DNA of 57,067 nucleotides, taken from the NCBI GenBank assembly GCA_041576975.1, contig JBFGJY010000008.1:1-57067 (forward strand), in the 5' to 3' direction. The position numbers were made by a program, and so were the translations under genes. Below are positions 45,001 through 53,440 of the stretch, piece by piece. Below the pieces are notes generated by a model. The model ran no database searches. It saw nothing but the letters and a program-made list of their open reading frames with translations, and had not been told where the DNA came from. This DNA comes from JBFGJY01 sp041576975 (GTDB lineage: Bacteria; Pseudomonadota; Gammaproteobacteria; UBA4575). Position 1 is the first letter of the stretch; the number at the start of each line of letters is the position of its first letter.

Positions 45001-45513
45001 GTTGCTGGATTGTTAGATCAAATACGGTTGCGCAATAGCCCCAAAGGACGTATCGCGTTCTTGACACTTGATGATAATACTGGACGTATTGACGTTGCAG
45101 TATTTGCCAATGATTATGCCAAGTTTGATCGTTTATTAATTAAAGATGCAATACTGATCATTAAAGGCAACCTTGGCTGGGATGAATTTACGGGCCGCGT
45201 ACGCGTACGTGCAAATGAAATATGGAGTTTCGGTGAATATCTGAAACAATATGGTACGTTGCTAAATATAAAGATTAAAGCAAACGAGGACTCATTATCT
45301 TGGGTGCAAGATTTGCAACAACTATTGCTTCCATTTAAGGACGGTAATTGTTCAATATTAGTTGAATATCAAAACAATTCAATTGCTGCACAATTAGAAT
45401 TTCCCGAAGATTGGAATATTTCACTGGATGAAAAATTATTGCAGCGCCTAAGTAAAGTCTCTGAAGTAATTGATACAAGTATCATATACAAGAAACAATC
45501 TATTAATGCATAA
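42028..45513 (+). CDS. dnaE: DNA polymerase III subunit alpha
   Basis: Replicative polymerase. From ATG 42028 it has 1161 aa (E. coli 1160); a TTG at 42010 would add six residues and overlap rnhB. An N-terminal PHP domain starts with FVHLHLHTEYSLVDS. The polymerase catalytic Asp residues are in SMPDFDIDFCMD and LVKFDFLGLRTLT; PVGPGRGSGAGSLVAYAL binds the nucleotide. A helix-hairpin-helix region (LYGLGAIKGVGQAAV), the OB fold and a C-terminal tau-binding region follow. Confidence 0.98.
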   Translation: MAQFVHLHLHTEYSLVDSIVRVPKLMPLVSKLGMSAVALTDVNNLFALVKFYQVAVKYGIKPIIGLDAQVTGLSTKEPNSRIVFLCKNKTGYKTLTKLVTRSYLEGQRGSGPTFERSWLIDAGEDLIVLSGGRDGDVGRAIVSGNYKLAEEYLEFWSSNFANNYYIELQRTGREEEELYTQHALQLATKVSLPVVASNDVRFLYREEFDAHEARVCIQTGRVLNDPRRPHIYSEQQYLRSSEEMVELFEDIPEAIANSVEIAKRCNVTLTFGDNVLPEFPIPNSLTPQEFMRMQAKKGLAQRLEKNDDRCEIENYTNRLNTELEVINSMGYAGYFLIVADFTRWAKENSIPVGPGRGSGAGSLVAYALGITDIDPLQYDLLFERFLNPERVSMPDFDIDFCMDNRDQVIEYVAQRYGRTHVSQIITYGSMAARAVVRDVGRVLGHPYGFVDRIAKLIPFEVGMTLEKALKREPVLQEQYKNEEEVRAIINMASSLEGLARNAGKHAGGVVIAPTKLTDFTPLYCEPGGANVVTQLDKDDVEAIGLVKFDFLGLRTLTIIDNTVRIVNEKLQLQQKPSIDVDKIPLDDVATYDTLKRQQTTAVFQLESSGIKDIIKRLKPDKFDDIIALVALYRPGPLQSGMVEDFILRKHGARVDYFHPDLEPILKQTYGVILYQEQVMQIAQVLAGYTLGGADLLRRAMGKKKPDEMAQQREVFVSGAVKRGVKQNLASHIFDLMEKFAGYGFNKSHSVAYALLAYQTAWLKTHFPAEFMSSVMSSDLDNTDKVVNLIDECRCMDLKVLSPNINSSDYNFIVPKDKIILYGLGAIKGVGQAAVQQIVEERVNHGEYQDLDDFCLRLGSQKVNRRCIEALIRAGAMDCFGFTRASLFQHLDKSLRHAEQRQRDYDTGQNDMFGHAEVEMKTSKVQVIPEWDDESKLLGERETLGLYLTGHPIKRYQIELKKITNKNISQLLNTEYNVKETWQFREETKTILVAGLLDQIRLRNSPKGRIAFLTLDDNTGRIDVAVFANDYAKFDRLLIKDAILIIKGNLGWDEFTGRVRVRANEIWSFGEYLKQYGTLLNIKIKANEDSLSWVQDLQQLLLPFKDGNCSILVEYQNNSIAAQLEFPEDWNISLDEKLLQRLSKVSEVIDTSIIYKKQSINA

Positions 45514-45564
45514 TTGTAAGCGGTGTGTAATCAACCTGGGCAGTGTCGCTTTTAAAAATTTCTA

Positions 45565-46527
45565 ATGAATCCTGATTATCTCGATTTTGAACAACCTATT
45601 GCCGAACTTGAGGCAAAGATCGATGAGTTGAGACTGGTAGAAAGCGATAATGAATTTAATCTCAATGAAGAGATCACCAGACTGCAAGCCAAATCTAAGG
45701 GATTGATCGAATCCATTTTTTCCAATCTAAGCCCGTGGCAGGTAGCTCAGTTGGCTCGTCACCCCATGCGACCCTATACCTTGGATTATATTGAAAGACT
45801 GTTTACCAACTTTGTTGAATTGCATGGTGACCGCATGTACGCAGATGATGCCGCGATCGTCGCAGGAATTGCGAAATTTGAAGATATTTCTGTAGCGGTT
45901 ATAGGGCATCAGAAAGGGCGTAACACAAATGAAAATATTCGACGTAATTTTGGAATGCCACGTCCTGAGGGTTACCGCAAGGCACTAAGAATTATGGAGT
46001 TAGCCGAGCGCTTTAAATTACCGATATTTACCTTTATCGATACGCCAGGCGCATATCCAGGAATTGGTGCAGAGGAACGTGGTCAAAGCCAAGCGATTGC
46101 AGTAAATTTACAACGCATGTCTAGTTTACGCACACCTATTTTATGTACAGTCATTGGTGAAGGTGGGTCAGGGGGCGCGCTTGCGATTGGTGTCGGTGAT
46201 TATTTGTCCATGTTGAGTTACAGTACTTACTCTGTAATTTCTCCTGAGGGTTGTGCATCCATTCTATGGAAAGACGCAAATAAAGCTGAGGATGCTGCAA
46301 TGGCGTTAGGAATTACAGCTCAGCGATTAAAAGAATTAGAATTAATTGATGAGATTATTGAGGAACCGCTAGGCGGCGCACATCGCGATATAGATACAAC
46401 CTGTAAAAATGTACGCGCGACTTTAATTACTGCATTAGAGAATTTTAAAACACAAAATATAGATGATTTACTCACCGCGCGATATCAACGCCTTACCCAA
46501 TTTGGAACGTATAAAGAATCTATTTAA
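45565..46527 (+). CDS. accA: Acetyl-CoA carboxylase carboxyltransferase subunit alpha
   Basis: Forms the carboxyltransferase with AccD, moving CO2 from biotin to acetyl-CoA to make malonyl-CoA. It has 320 aa (E. coli 319). An N-terminal coiled-coil start (FEQPIAELEAKIDELRL) leads to the crotonase-like core with DTPGAYPGIGAEERGQ and GEGGSGGALAIGV. Standard dnaE-accA-tilS order. Confidence 0.98.
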   Translation: MNPDYLDFEQPIAELEAKIDELRLVESDNEFNLNEEITRLQAKSKGLIESIFSNLSPWQVAQLARHPMRPYTLDYIERLFTNFVELHGDRMYADDAAIVAGIAKFEDISVAVIGHQKGRNTNENIRRNFGMPRPEGYRKALRIMELAERFKLPIFTFIDTPGAYPGIGAEERGQSQAIAVNLQRMSSLRTPILCTVIGEGGSGGALAIGVGDYLSMLSYSTYSVISPEGCASILWKDANKAEDAAMALGITAQRLKELELIDEIIEEPLGGAHRDIDTTCKNVRATLITALENFKTQNIDDLLTARYQRLTQFGTYKESI

Positions 46528-46560
46528 GCTTAAATTTGCTCATATTGAGCGAAGTATCAG

Positions 46561-47841
46561 ATGACGTTAATAATAACGTCCTTGCAGGGATTCTTTAAAC
46601 AATTTCCGGATACTTCAAAGTACGTCGTCGCTTTTAGTGGCGGATTAGATTCAACGGTTTTATTACATGTTATGCATAAGCTTAATCTATCACTTCATGC
46701 TGTACACGTTAATCATCACATAGAACGAGAATGTGATCAGTGGGAACAACATTGCAAAAGAATTTGTGAATCGTGGGATATTCAATTCTCTGTGCGGCAT
46801 GTGCAAATAAATAAAATTCCGCAAAAAAGTATCGAAGAAAGTGCGCGTGACGCGAGATACAAATTGTTATTTGAATTCTTAAGTGCTCGGAATTATCTAA
46901 TTACTGCACATCATAAAAATGATTTAGCTGAAACATTACTGCTGCAATTATTGCGTGGTTCGGGGCCAGCTGGACTTGCGGCAATGTCAACTGAACAGAA
47001 TCTTTCACTAGGTAAGCACTTGCGGCCGCTACTGGAATACACGCGTACAGAATTACTTGATTATGCGCAACATCACTCTTTGAATTGGGTGGAGGATTTA
47101 TCCAATGAGTCATTGGATTTTGATCGCAACTATTTACGTAAGGAAATTATGCCTAGGCTAATAGATCGATGGCCTGGTGCGCTACAGACACTTTCTCGTG
47201 TGGCTGATTTGCAAGCTGATGCAATGGGCTGTTTACGAGAACTCGCAGACTTAGATTTGCAAACAGCAAGAACAGAGAATTCTTGTGAATTAAATTTAAA
47301 GGCTATACAACAACTAAGTCGTGTGAGAATAAATAATGCATTACGTAGTTGGATACAAGACCATGGAATGCGGGTACCAAACAAAAAATTATTGGAGCAT
47401 ATTGTTGCAGATATTGTGAATAAAGAATACCTAGAATCTTCGCCTGTACAAACGTGGGTGAAAGGAGAAGTGCGCCGCTATCGAGATCATATCTACTTAA
47501 TGGAGCCGCTATCAGCACATGATCCCACTCAAGAGTATCAGTGGAAGATAGATCTGCCTCTACACATCGAGAGCTTAAATCGAACACTTTTCCCCACAGA
47601 TATAGAACGGCATGGGCTAAAGCTTCCTGAGGGCGCATCAGAGCTAATCGTGCGGTTTCGATCAGGGGGAGAGCGCCTCAAGCCAATTGGAAAAAAACAC
47701 CATAGGTCACTGAAAAATCTCTTTCAAGAAGCGCATGTACCACCCTGGGAAAGAGACCGCATACCATTATTATATTATCATGATCAACTTATTTCAGTTC
47801 TAGGATATTGGAATGCGGCTATTAACTGTGAAACGTCTTAA
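46561..47841 (+). CDS. tilS: tRNA(Ile)-lysidine synthase
   Basis: Modifies C34 of the CAU-anticodon tRNA-Ile to lysidine so that it reads AUA. It has 426 aa (E. coli 432). The ATP-pyrophosphatase P-loop is VAFSGGLDSTVLLHV (about residues 22-36); RDARYKLL and TAHHKNDLAETLLLQLLRG follow; two C-terminal domains end with RSGGERLKPIGKKHHRSLKN, typical of the long gammaproteobacterial form. Confidence 0.97.
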   Translation: MTLIITSLQGFFKQFPDTSKYVVAFSGGLDSTVLLHVMHKLNLSLHAVHVNHHIERECDQWEQHCKRICESWDIQFSVRHVQINKIPQKSIEESARDARYKLLFEFLSARNYLITAHHKNDLAETLLLQLLRGSGPAGLAAMSTEQNLSLGKHLRPLLEYTRTELLDYAQHHSLNWVEDLSNESLDFDRNYLRKEIMPRLIDRWPGALQTLSRVADLQADAMGCLRELADLDLQTARTENSCELNLKAIQQLSRVRINNALRSWIQDHGMRVPNKKLLEHIVADIVNKEYLESSPVQTWVKGEVRRYRDHIYLMEPLSAHDPTQEYQWKIDLPLHIESLNRTLFPTDIERHGLKLPEGASELIVRFRSGGERLKPIGKKHHRSLKNLFQEAHVPPWERDRIPLLYYHDQLISVLGYWNAAINCETS

Positions 47842-47981
47842 ACGTGTGAAACTACATACATGGGCATAACTGATTGTCGTAGTTACGCAGCTTTGGTTCG
47901 CTTCAATCCCGTCTTGAGTATATTCTATGCACACAATCATTATTTTTTAATGGCGCTGATACCAACGCAGACGAGGTTTAT

Positions 47982-49691
47982 ATGACACGTTATATTTTTA
48001 TTACGGGTGGTGTAGTTTCATCGCTTGGGAAAGGAATTGCTTCGGCCTCTTTAGGAGCCATTTTAGAAGCTCGCGGGCTTAAAGTGAGTCTTATGAAGCT
48101 GGATCCGTACATAAATGTTGATCCAGGTACAATGAGTCCTTTTCAGCATGGCGAAGTTTTTGTTACTGCAGATGGAGCGGAAACAGATTTAGACCTAGGT
48201 CATTACGAGCGTTTCGTACGTTTTCGTTCAAGCAAATGTAATAATTTTACTGCTGGTCAAATTTATGAAAATGTAATTCGTAAAGAACGTCGTGGTGATT
48301 ATCTTGGTGGCACAGTACAGGTAATTCCACACATTACAGACGAGATTAAGAAGTGCGTTGAACTTGGGGCACGGAATGCAGATGTTGCTTTAGTGGAGAT
48401 AGGTGGCACGGTCGGTGATATTGAATCATTACCTTTCTTGGAAGCCATCCGCCAACTGGGTGTTGAGCTTGGACATAAGAATGCAATTTATATTCATTTA
48501 ACCTTAGTTCCGTATATATCTGCTTCAGGTGAAATGAAAACCAAGCCTACGCAGCACTCCGTCAAGGAACTTCGATCCATCGGTATTCAACCAGACATAT
48601 TATTATGTCGTTCTGATCGAACTTTGCCAGAAGGGCAGCGTAAAAAGATTGCATTGTTTACCAATGTAGAAGAAAAAGCAGTTATCTCTGCAGTGGATGT
48701 TAGCACCATTTATAAGCTACCTTTGTGGTTGCATTCACAGGGTCTTGATACGATTGTTGCAGAGAAATTCCAACTCGACTTACCTGCTGCAGATTTAAAA
48801 GATTGGAAAGAGGTGGTTCATGCTATTGAATTCCCAGAGGCTGAAGTTACAGTTGGCATGGTTGGGAAGTACGTAGATCTTACGGAATCATACAAATCAT
48901 TAAATGAAGCGCTCACACATGCAGGAATTCACACGCATACCAAAGTCAATATTCAATACATTGATTCTGAAAGTATTGAAACTAATGGAGTCGGTATTCT
49001 TGATGACTTAGACGCGATACTTGTTCCGGGTGGTTTTGGTGATCGTGGTATTGAAGGCAAGATCGCAGCCTCACGTTATGCTCGTGAGAAACAGATACCT
49101 TATCTTGGGATTTGTCTAGGTATGCAGGTCGCTGTTATAGATTATGCACGCAATGTTGCAGGACTTGACGATGCGCATAGTACGGAATTCAAACAAGACA
49201 CAAAAAATCCAGTTATCGCTTTAATTACGGAATGGCAAGATCGCGAAGGCAGAATTGAAAAGCGTAGCAAAGTCTCAGATTTAGGAGGATCCATGCGTCT
49301 AGGCGAACAAGAATGCATTTTGCAGCCTGGATCTTTGGTTTATAAGCTATATGGAAGAGAATCGATTGCTGAACGCCATCGCCATCGTTATGAATTTAAT
49401 GATACATTCATAACGACACTACAAAATGCAGGGCTCTCCTTCACTGGAAAATCTACGGACAATGCGCTTGTAGAAGTGATTGAAATTCAAGACCATCCTT
49501 GGTTTATTGGTTGTCAATTCCATCCAGAATTTACCTCTACACCACGATTAGGACATCCGCTATTCTCTGGTTTTGTGCAAGCCGCACGCACTCACCATAA
49601 TCAACAAGCTAAACCTAATAGAGAAGCTTCAGAGCACGAGCAACAAACCACGCCTGATTTATTGACCCAAGCAGAAGGTATCAAACCATAA
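47982..49691 (+). CDS. pyrG: CTP synthase
   Basis: Makes CTP from UTP with glutamine. It has 569 aa (E. coli 545). The synthetase domain opens with IFITGGVVSSLGKGIASASL; the class I glutaminase domain has the nucleophile Cys in LGICLGMQVAVI and the His-Glu pair in FHPEFTSTP. After the usual end, a polar tail of about 25 residues (NQQAKPNREASEHEQQTT and on) is added. A 140-base gap precedes it, so it probably has its own promoter; kdsA and eno follow closely. Confidence 0.98.
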   Translation: MTRYIFITGGVVSSLGKGIASASLGAILEARGLKVSLMKLDPYINVDPGTMSPFQHGEVFVTADGAETDLDLGHYERFVRFRSSKCNNFTAGQIYENVIRKERRGDYLGGTVQVIPHITDEIKKCVELGARNADVALVEIGGTVGDIESLPFLEAIRQLGVELGHKNAIYIHLTLVPYISASGEMKTKPTQHSVKELRSIGIQPDILLCRSDRTLPEGQRKKIALFTNVEEKAVISAVDVSTIYKLPLWLHSQGLDTIVAEKFQLDLPAADLKDWKEVVHAIEFPEAEVTVGMVGKYVDLTESYKSLNEALTHAGIHTHTKVNIQYIDSESIETNGVGILDDLDAILVPGGFGDRGIEGKIAASRYAREKQIPYLGICLGMQVAVIDYARNVAGLDDAHSTEFKQDTKNPVIALITEWQDREGRIEKRSKVSDLGGSMRLGEQECILQPGSLVYKLYGRESIAERHRHRYEFNDTFITTLQNAGLSFTGKSTDNALVEVIEIQDHPWFIGCQFHPEFTSTPRLGHPLFSGFVQAARTHHNQQAKPNREASEHEQQTTPDLLTQAEGIKP

Positions 49692-49695
49692 ACTT

Positions 49696-50535
49696 ATGAA
49701 ACTTTGTGGTGTTGAAGTAGGGCTAGAGCAGCCCTTTTTTTTAATTGCCGGGCCATGTGTCGTTGAAAGTTTGGAATTAGCACGAGAGACAGCCGGGCAG
49801 TTAAAAGAGATTACACAAGAACTACAAATTCCATTTATCTATAAATCGTCTTTCGATAAAGCAAATCGTTCTTCCACGAAAAGTTTTCGTGGTCTGGGTA
49901 TAGAAAAGGGGTTACAAATCCTCTCGCAAGTTAAAAAAGAGTTGGATCTGCATGTTTTAACAGATGTCCATGAAGACACGCCTTTGCAAGAAGTAGCAGA
50001 TGTAGTCAATGTGCTGCAGACACCAGCATTTTTATGTCGTCAAACTAATTTCATACAACGTGTTGCAGAATGTATGCTTCCCGTAAATATTAAGAAAGGT
50101 CAGTTTTTATCTCCATCAGAAATGAAATATGTAGTTGAGAAGGCTAGAGCTCAAGGCAATGAAGAAATTTTAGTATGTGAACGAGGTGCATCTTTTGGTT
50201 ATAACAACCTGGTATCGGACATGCGGTCTCTTGCTATCATGAGAGAAACGGGCTGTCCAGTGGTATTTGATGCGACACATTCAGTACAATTACCGGGTGG
50301 TCAACAAGGTAGTTCGGGTGGGCAACGTGAGTTTGTGCCAGTGTTGGCACGTGCAGCAGTTGCGAGTGGTATATCCGGTTTATTTATGGAAACCCATCCT
50401 AATCCTGATGCAGCTAAAAGTGATGGCCCAAATTCTTGGCCGTTAGCAAAGATTAAGCCGCTACTACAAGGGCTAAAAGAAATTGATCAGGCCGTTAAGC
50501 GCCATGGTTTCATAGAACAAGACCTACTTGGCTAA
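49696..50535 (+). CDS. kdsA: 3-deoxy-D-manno-octulosonate 8-phosphate synthase
   Basis: Condenses arabinose 5-phosphate with PEP to make Kdo-8-phosphate for the LPS inner core. It has 279 aa (E. coli 284). TIM-barrel motifs: LIAGPCVVES, FIYKSSFDKANRSSTKSFRG, LTDVHE, VFDATHSVQLPGG, METHPNPDAAKSDGPN. It starts 4 bases after pyrG and precedes eno by 35. Confidence 0.98.
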   Translation: MKLCGVEVGLEQPFFLIAGPCVVESLELARETAGQLKEITQELQIPFIYKSSFDKANRSSTKSFRGLGIEKGLQILSQVKKELDLHVLTDVHEDTPLQEVADVVNVLQTPAFLCRQTNFIQRVAECMLPVNIKKGQFLSPSEMKYVVEKARAQGNEEILVCERGASFGYNNLVSDMRSLAIMRETGCPVVFDATHSVQLPGGQQGSSGGQREFVPVLARAAVASGISGLFMETHPNPDAAKSDGPNSWPLAKIKPLLQGLKEIDQAVKRHGFIEQDLLG

Positions 50536-50570
50536 ATAAAAAATGGAATTAATAAATAAGGAAAGATTAT

Positions 50571-51848
50571 ATGTCAAAGATTAAATCCATCCATGCTCGT
50601 GAAGTGATTGATTCGCGCGGTAATCCAACCGTAGAAGCTGATGTGTTATTAGAGTCTGGAGCCCTTGGCAGAGCCGCAGTTCCATCAGGTGCCTCCACTG
50701 GAACATTGGAAGCTGTTGAATTAAGAGATGGCGATACAAAGCGCTATTTAGGCAAAGGAGTACAGCAAGCTGTAAATAATGTTAATACTGAGATTCAGCA
50801 AGTCCTTGCTGGTATGGATTGTTTTTCTCAGGAAATTATCGATCAGCGAATGATCGAGTTGGATGGCACTAACAATAAAGGACGTTTAGGCGCGAACGCG
50901 CTGCTATCTGTATCGTTAGCCGTAGCCAAGGCTGCTGCAGTCGAAAAACAAATTCCATTGTATCGTTATTTGCACCATGGGGATTCGTTTATTATGCCAG
51001 TGCCAATGATGAACATCATCAATGGAGGTGAACATGCGGATAATAGTGTTGATATGCAAGAATTTATGGTTGTACCTACTGGTGCAACGTCAATTCGTGA
51101 CGCAATTCGTTACGGCGCAGAAATTTTCCATGCGCTTAAAAACGTATTGCATAAAAAAGGACTTAATACTGCTGTAGGTGATGAAGGTGGTTTTGCACCC
51201 GACCTTAAATCAAATCAAGAAGCGGTGGAGACAATTTTGCAAGCTATCGAGATGGCGGGTTATAAAGTTGGAGCAGATGTGCATCTCGGTCTGGATGTCG
51301 CGAGTACAGAATTTTATAAGAATGGTAAATATGAACTACAGTCTGAGGGAAAATCCTTTAATTCAAATCAATTTGTTGACTACTTGGTCGACTGGGTCAA
51401 TCAATACCCAATTATAACCATCGAAGATGGGGTAGCAGAGGACGATTGGGATGGCTGGAAGCTATTAACTGAAAAAATTGGTGATAAAGTGCAGCTTGTG
51501 GGAGATGATTTATTCGTTACTAATACAAAAATTTTACAAAAAGGAATTGATCTAGGAGTTGCAAATTCAATTTTAATAAAAGTCAATCAAATTGGTACCT
51601 TAAGTGAAACTTTAGCGGCTATAAAAATGGCACATGCTGCAAGCTATACTGCAGTGGTGTCGCATCGGTCTGGTGAGACAGAAGATGTAACAATTGCAGA
51701 TCTAGCGGTGGCTACGAATGCAGGGCAAATCAAAACGGGTTCCTTATCTCGATCAGATCGCATTGCAAAGTACAATCAACTTATTCGAATTGAAGAGGAG
51801 TTAGGGTTTGAGGGCACATATCCTGGTATAAAGGCTTATAACTTTTAG
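50571..51848 (+). CDS. eno: Enolase
   Basis: Interconverts 2-phosphoglycerate and PEP, so it can supply the PEP that KdsA uses. It has 425 aa (E. coli 432). Motifs: REVIDSRGNPTVEADVLL, VPSGASTGTLEAVELRDGD, the acid-base Glu in VGDEGGFAPDL, metal ligands in LGLDVAS, TIEDGVAEDDW and VGDDLFVTN, the catalytic Lys in LIKVNQIGTLSE, and SHRSGETED. AAGGAAAG precedes the ATG. Confidence 0.98.
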   Translation: MSKIKSIHAREVIDSRGNPTVEADVLLESGALGRAAVPSGASTGTLEAVELRDGDTKRYLGKGVQQAVNNVNTEIQQVLAGMDCFSQEIIDQRMIELDGTNNKGRLGANALLSVSLAVAKAAAVEKQIPLYRYLHHGDSFIMPVPMMNIINGGEHADNSVDMQEFMVVPTGATSIRDAIRYGAEIFHALKNVLHKKGLNTAVGDEGGFAPDLKSNQEAVETILQAIEMAGYKVGADVHLGLDVASTEFYKNGKYELQSEGKSFNSNQFVDYLVDWVNQYPIITIEDGVAEDDWDGWKLLTEKIGDKVQLVGDDLFVTNTKILQKGIDLGVANSILIKVNQIGTLSETLAAIKMAHAASYTAVVSHRSGETEDVTIADLAVATNAGQIKTGSLSRSDRIAKYNQLIRIEEELGFEGTYPGIKAYNF

Positions 51849-51861
51849 TACGATTGATCAG

Positions 51862-52158
51862 TTGAAATCTATAATTATACTTTTGGGTGTTTTGTTGCTG
51901 TTAATGCAATATAAGCTTTGGTTTGGAGATGGAAGCGTACGAGAAGTAATTGAGTTACGTCAAACAGTTGAAGATCAACACAGTAACAATGATCAAATTA
52001 AACAGCGCAATATTGTGCTTGAGGCTGAGGTCGAGGATCTCAAAACAGGTCTTGAGGCTATCGAAGAGCGGGCAAGAAGTGAATTAGGCATGATCAAGGA
52101 TGATGAGACATTTATACATATCGTAGATAGTAAGCCAAAAGACATTGCCGAAAAATGA
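51862..52158 (+). CDS. ftsB: Cell division protein FtsB
   Basis: Small bitopic divisome protein that forms a complex with FtsL and FtsQ. It has 98 aa (E. coli 103). An N-terminal transmembrane helix (about residues 3-18, SIIILLGVLLLLMQY) is followed by a coiled coil (about 28-70) and the conserved ERARSELGMIKDDETF. Start is TTG 51862, since no ATG precedes the membrane helix. It lies between eno and ispD, the normal position, and overlaps ispD by 14 bases. Confidence 0.94.
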   Translation: MKSIIILLGVLLLLMQYKLWFGDGSVREVIELRQTVEDQHSNNDQIKQRNIVLEAEVEDLKTGLEAIEERARSELGMIKDDETFIHIVDSKPKDIAEK

Positions 52159-52885
52159 TAAACACCAGTCGCCTTGTTGTTGGGCCATAATTCCTGCTGC
52201 AGGAATCAGTCAGCGCATGGGAATGGCGGTTCCCAAACAATATCTTCGCTTACAAGATTCGACTGTACTAGAAGCAAGTCTGTCTTGCTTTTTGCAGCAC
52301 CAAAAAATTGCAGGTGTTGTGGTGGCTTTGCATCCCAAAGACCAAGTCTGGCCTAAATTAAACATATCTACGGATAAATCGATTCATACAGTGGTTGGAG
52401 GTGAATCACGGGCACAGTCTGTATATTTTGCTTTAAATAAAGTGTTAGAAATGTCTGAATCGAACGATTTCGTCTTGGTACATGATGCTGCCCGTCCATG
52501 CTTGTGCTATACAGATTTAGACTTACTGATACAAAAACTCCAACTTGATGATGTTGGTGGTATTTTGGCTACACCAATCATCGATACAATAAAACAGGCA
52601 AACCAGAGGCGTACTAATTCAAATATAGAAGTAAGTAAAACCATTGATCGTACACACTTATGGAAGGCATTAACCCCACAAATGTTTCGTATTACAGTGT
52701 TAAAGAAAGCCCTGAATTATTGTTTCGAAAATAACATTGAGGTTACAGATGAAGCATCTGCTGTTGAAGCGCTTGGCCTGAATGTAAAATTGATCGAAGG
52801 CCGTAGTGATAACATTAAAATTACTCGACCTGAAGACATCAATCTTGCAGAATCCATAGCGAAATATCTAAATCAACCATTTTAG
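52145..52885 (+). CDS. ispD: 2-C-methyl-D-erythritol 4-phosphate cytidylyltransferase
   Basis: Third MEP-pathway step: joins MEP and CTP to CDP-ME. It has 246 aa (E. coli 236). The CTP-binding loop is IIPAAGISQRMG, followed by VVGGESRAQSV, VHDAARPC and VTDEASAVEALG. The only practical start is TTG 52145, inside the end of ftsB, giving ten residues before the Rossmann strand. ispF follows 45 bases later. Confidence 0.96.
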   Translation: MPKNDKHQSPCCWAIIPAAGISQRMGMAVPKQYLRLQDSTVLEASLSCFLQHQKIAGVVVALHPKDQVWPKLNISTDKSIHTVVGGESRAQSVYFALNKVLEMSESNDFVLVHDAARPCLCYTDLDLLIQKLQLDDVGGILATPIIDTIKQANQRRTNSNIEVSKTIDRTHLWKALTPQMFRITVLKKALNYCFENNIEVTDEASAVEALGLNVKLIEGRSDNIKITRPEDINLAESIAKYLNQPF

Positions 52886-52930
52886 CAATATGCTGAAACA
52901 AAAGACGCATTTTTAGGAAACGTTTTTAAA

Positions 52931-53419
52931 ATGACAATAAGGATAGGATTTGGCTACGATACTCACCGCTTCACGGAAGGTGACCATATTGTAATTGGCG
53001 GTGAAAAAATTATATTTAGTCAAGGAGTTGATGCGCATTCAGATGGTGATGTATTACTACATGCGATTTGTGATGCGCTTTTAGGTGCGGCCAGCCTTGG
53101 TGATATCGGCAAGCATTTTCCTGATACTAAGCCAGAATTTAAAGACATTGAAAGCACATTGTTGTTAGAGAATGTTGTTCGTAAGATCGAGAAAATCAAC
53201 TATGTTGTAGGTAATGTAGATAGCACCATTATTTTAGAAAGACCGAAATTAAATGAACATATTCATACAATACAAATGAACATTAGCAAACTACTAAAAA
53301 TTCCTATCAATTATGTAAACATCAAGGCAACAACTAATGAAGGAATGGGCTTTATAGGCAGAGGTGAAGGTGTTGCGGCTTTTGCCGTGACCACACTATT
53401 GCAACAAGGTGTAACTTAG
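52931..53419 (+). CDS. ispF: 2-C-methyl-D-erythritol 2,4-cyclodiphosphate synthase
   Basis: Fifth MEP-pathway step: cyclises CDP-ME 2-phosphate. It has 162 aa (E. coli 159). The zinc ligands are in GYDTHRF (Asp10, His12) and the His of VDAHSDGDVLLHAICDALLG region; the C-terminal NIKATTNEGMGFIGRGEG is the substrate motif. Paired with ispD as in most gammaproteobacteria. Confidence 0.98.
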   Translation: MTIRIGFGYDTHRFTEGDHIVIGGEKIIFSQGVDAHSDGDVLLHAICDALLGAASLGDIGKHFPDTKPEFKDIESTLLLENVVRKIEKINYVVGNVDSTIILERPKLNEHIHTIQMNISKLLKIPINYVNIKATTNEGMGFIGRGEGVAAFAVTTLLQQGVT

Positions 53420-53440
53420 TTATAAAAATTAGTAATAAAG

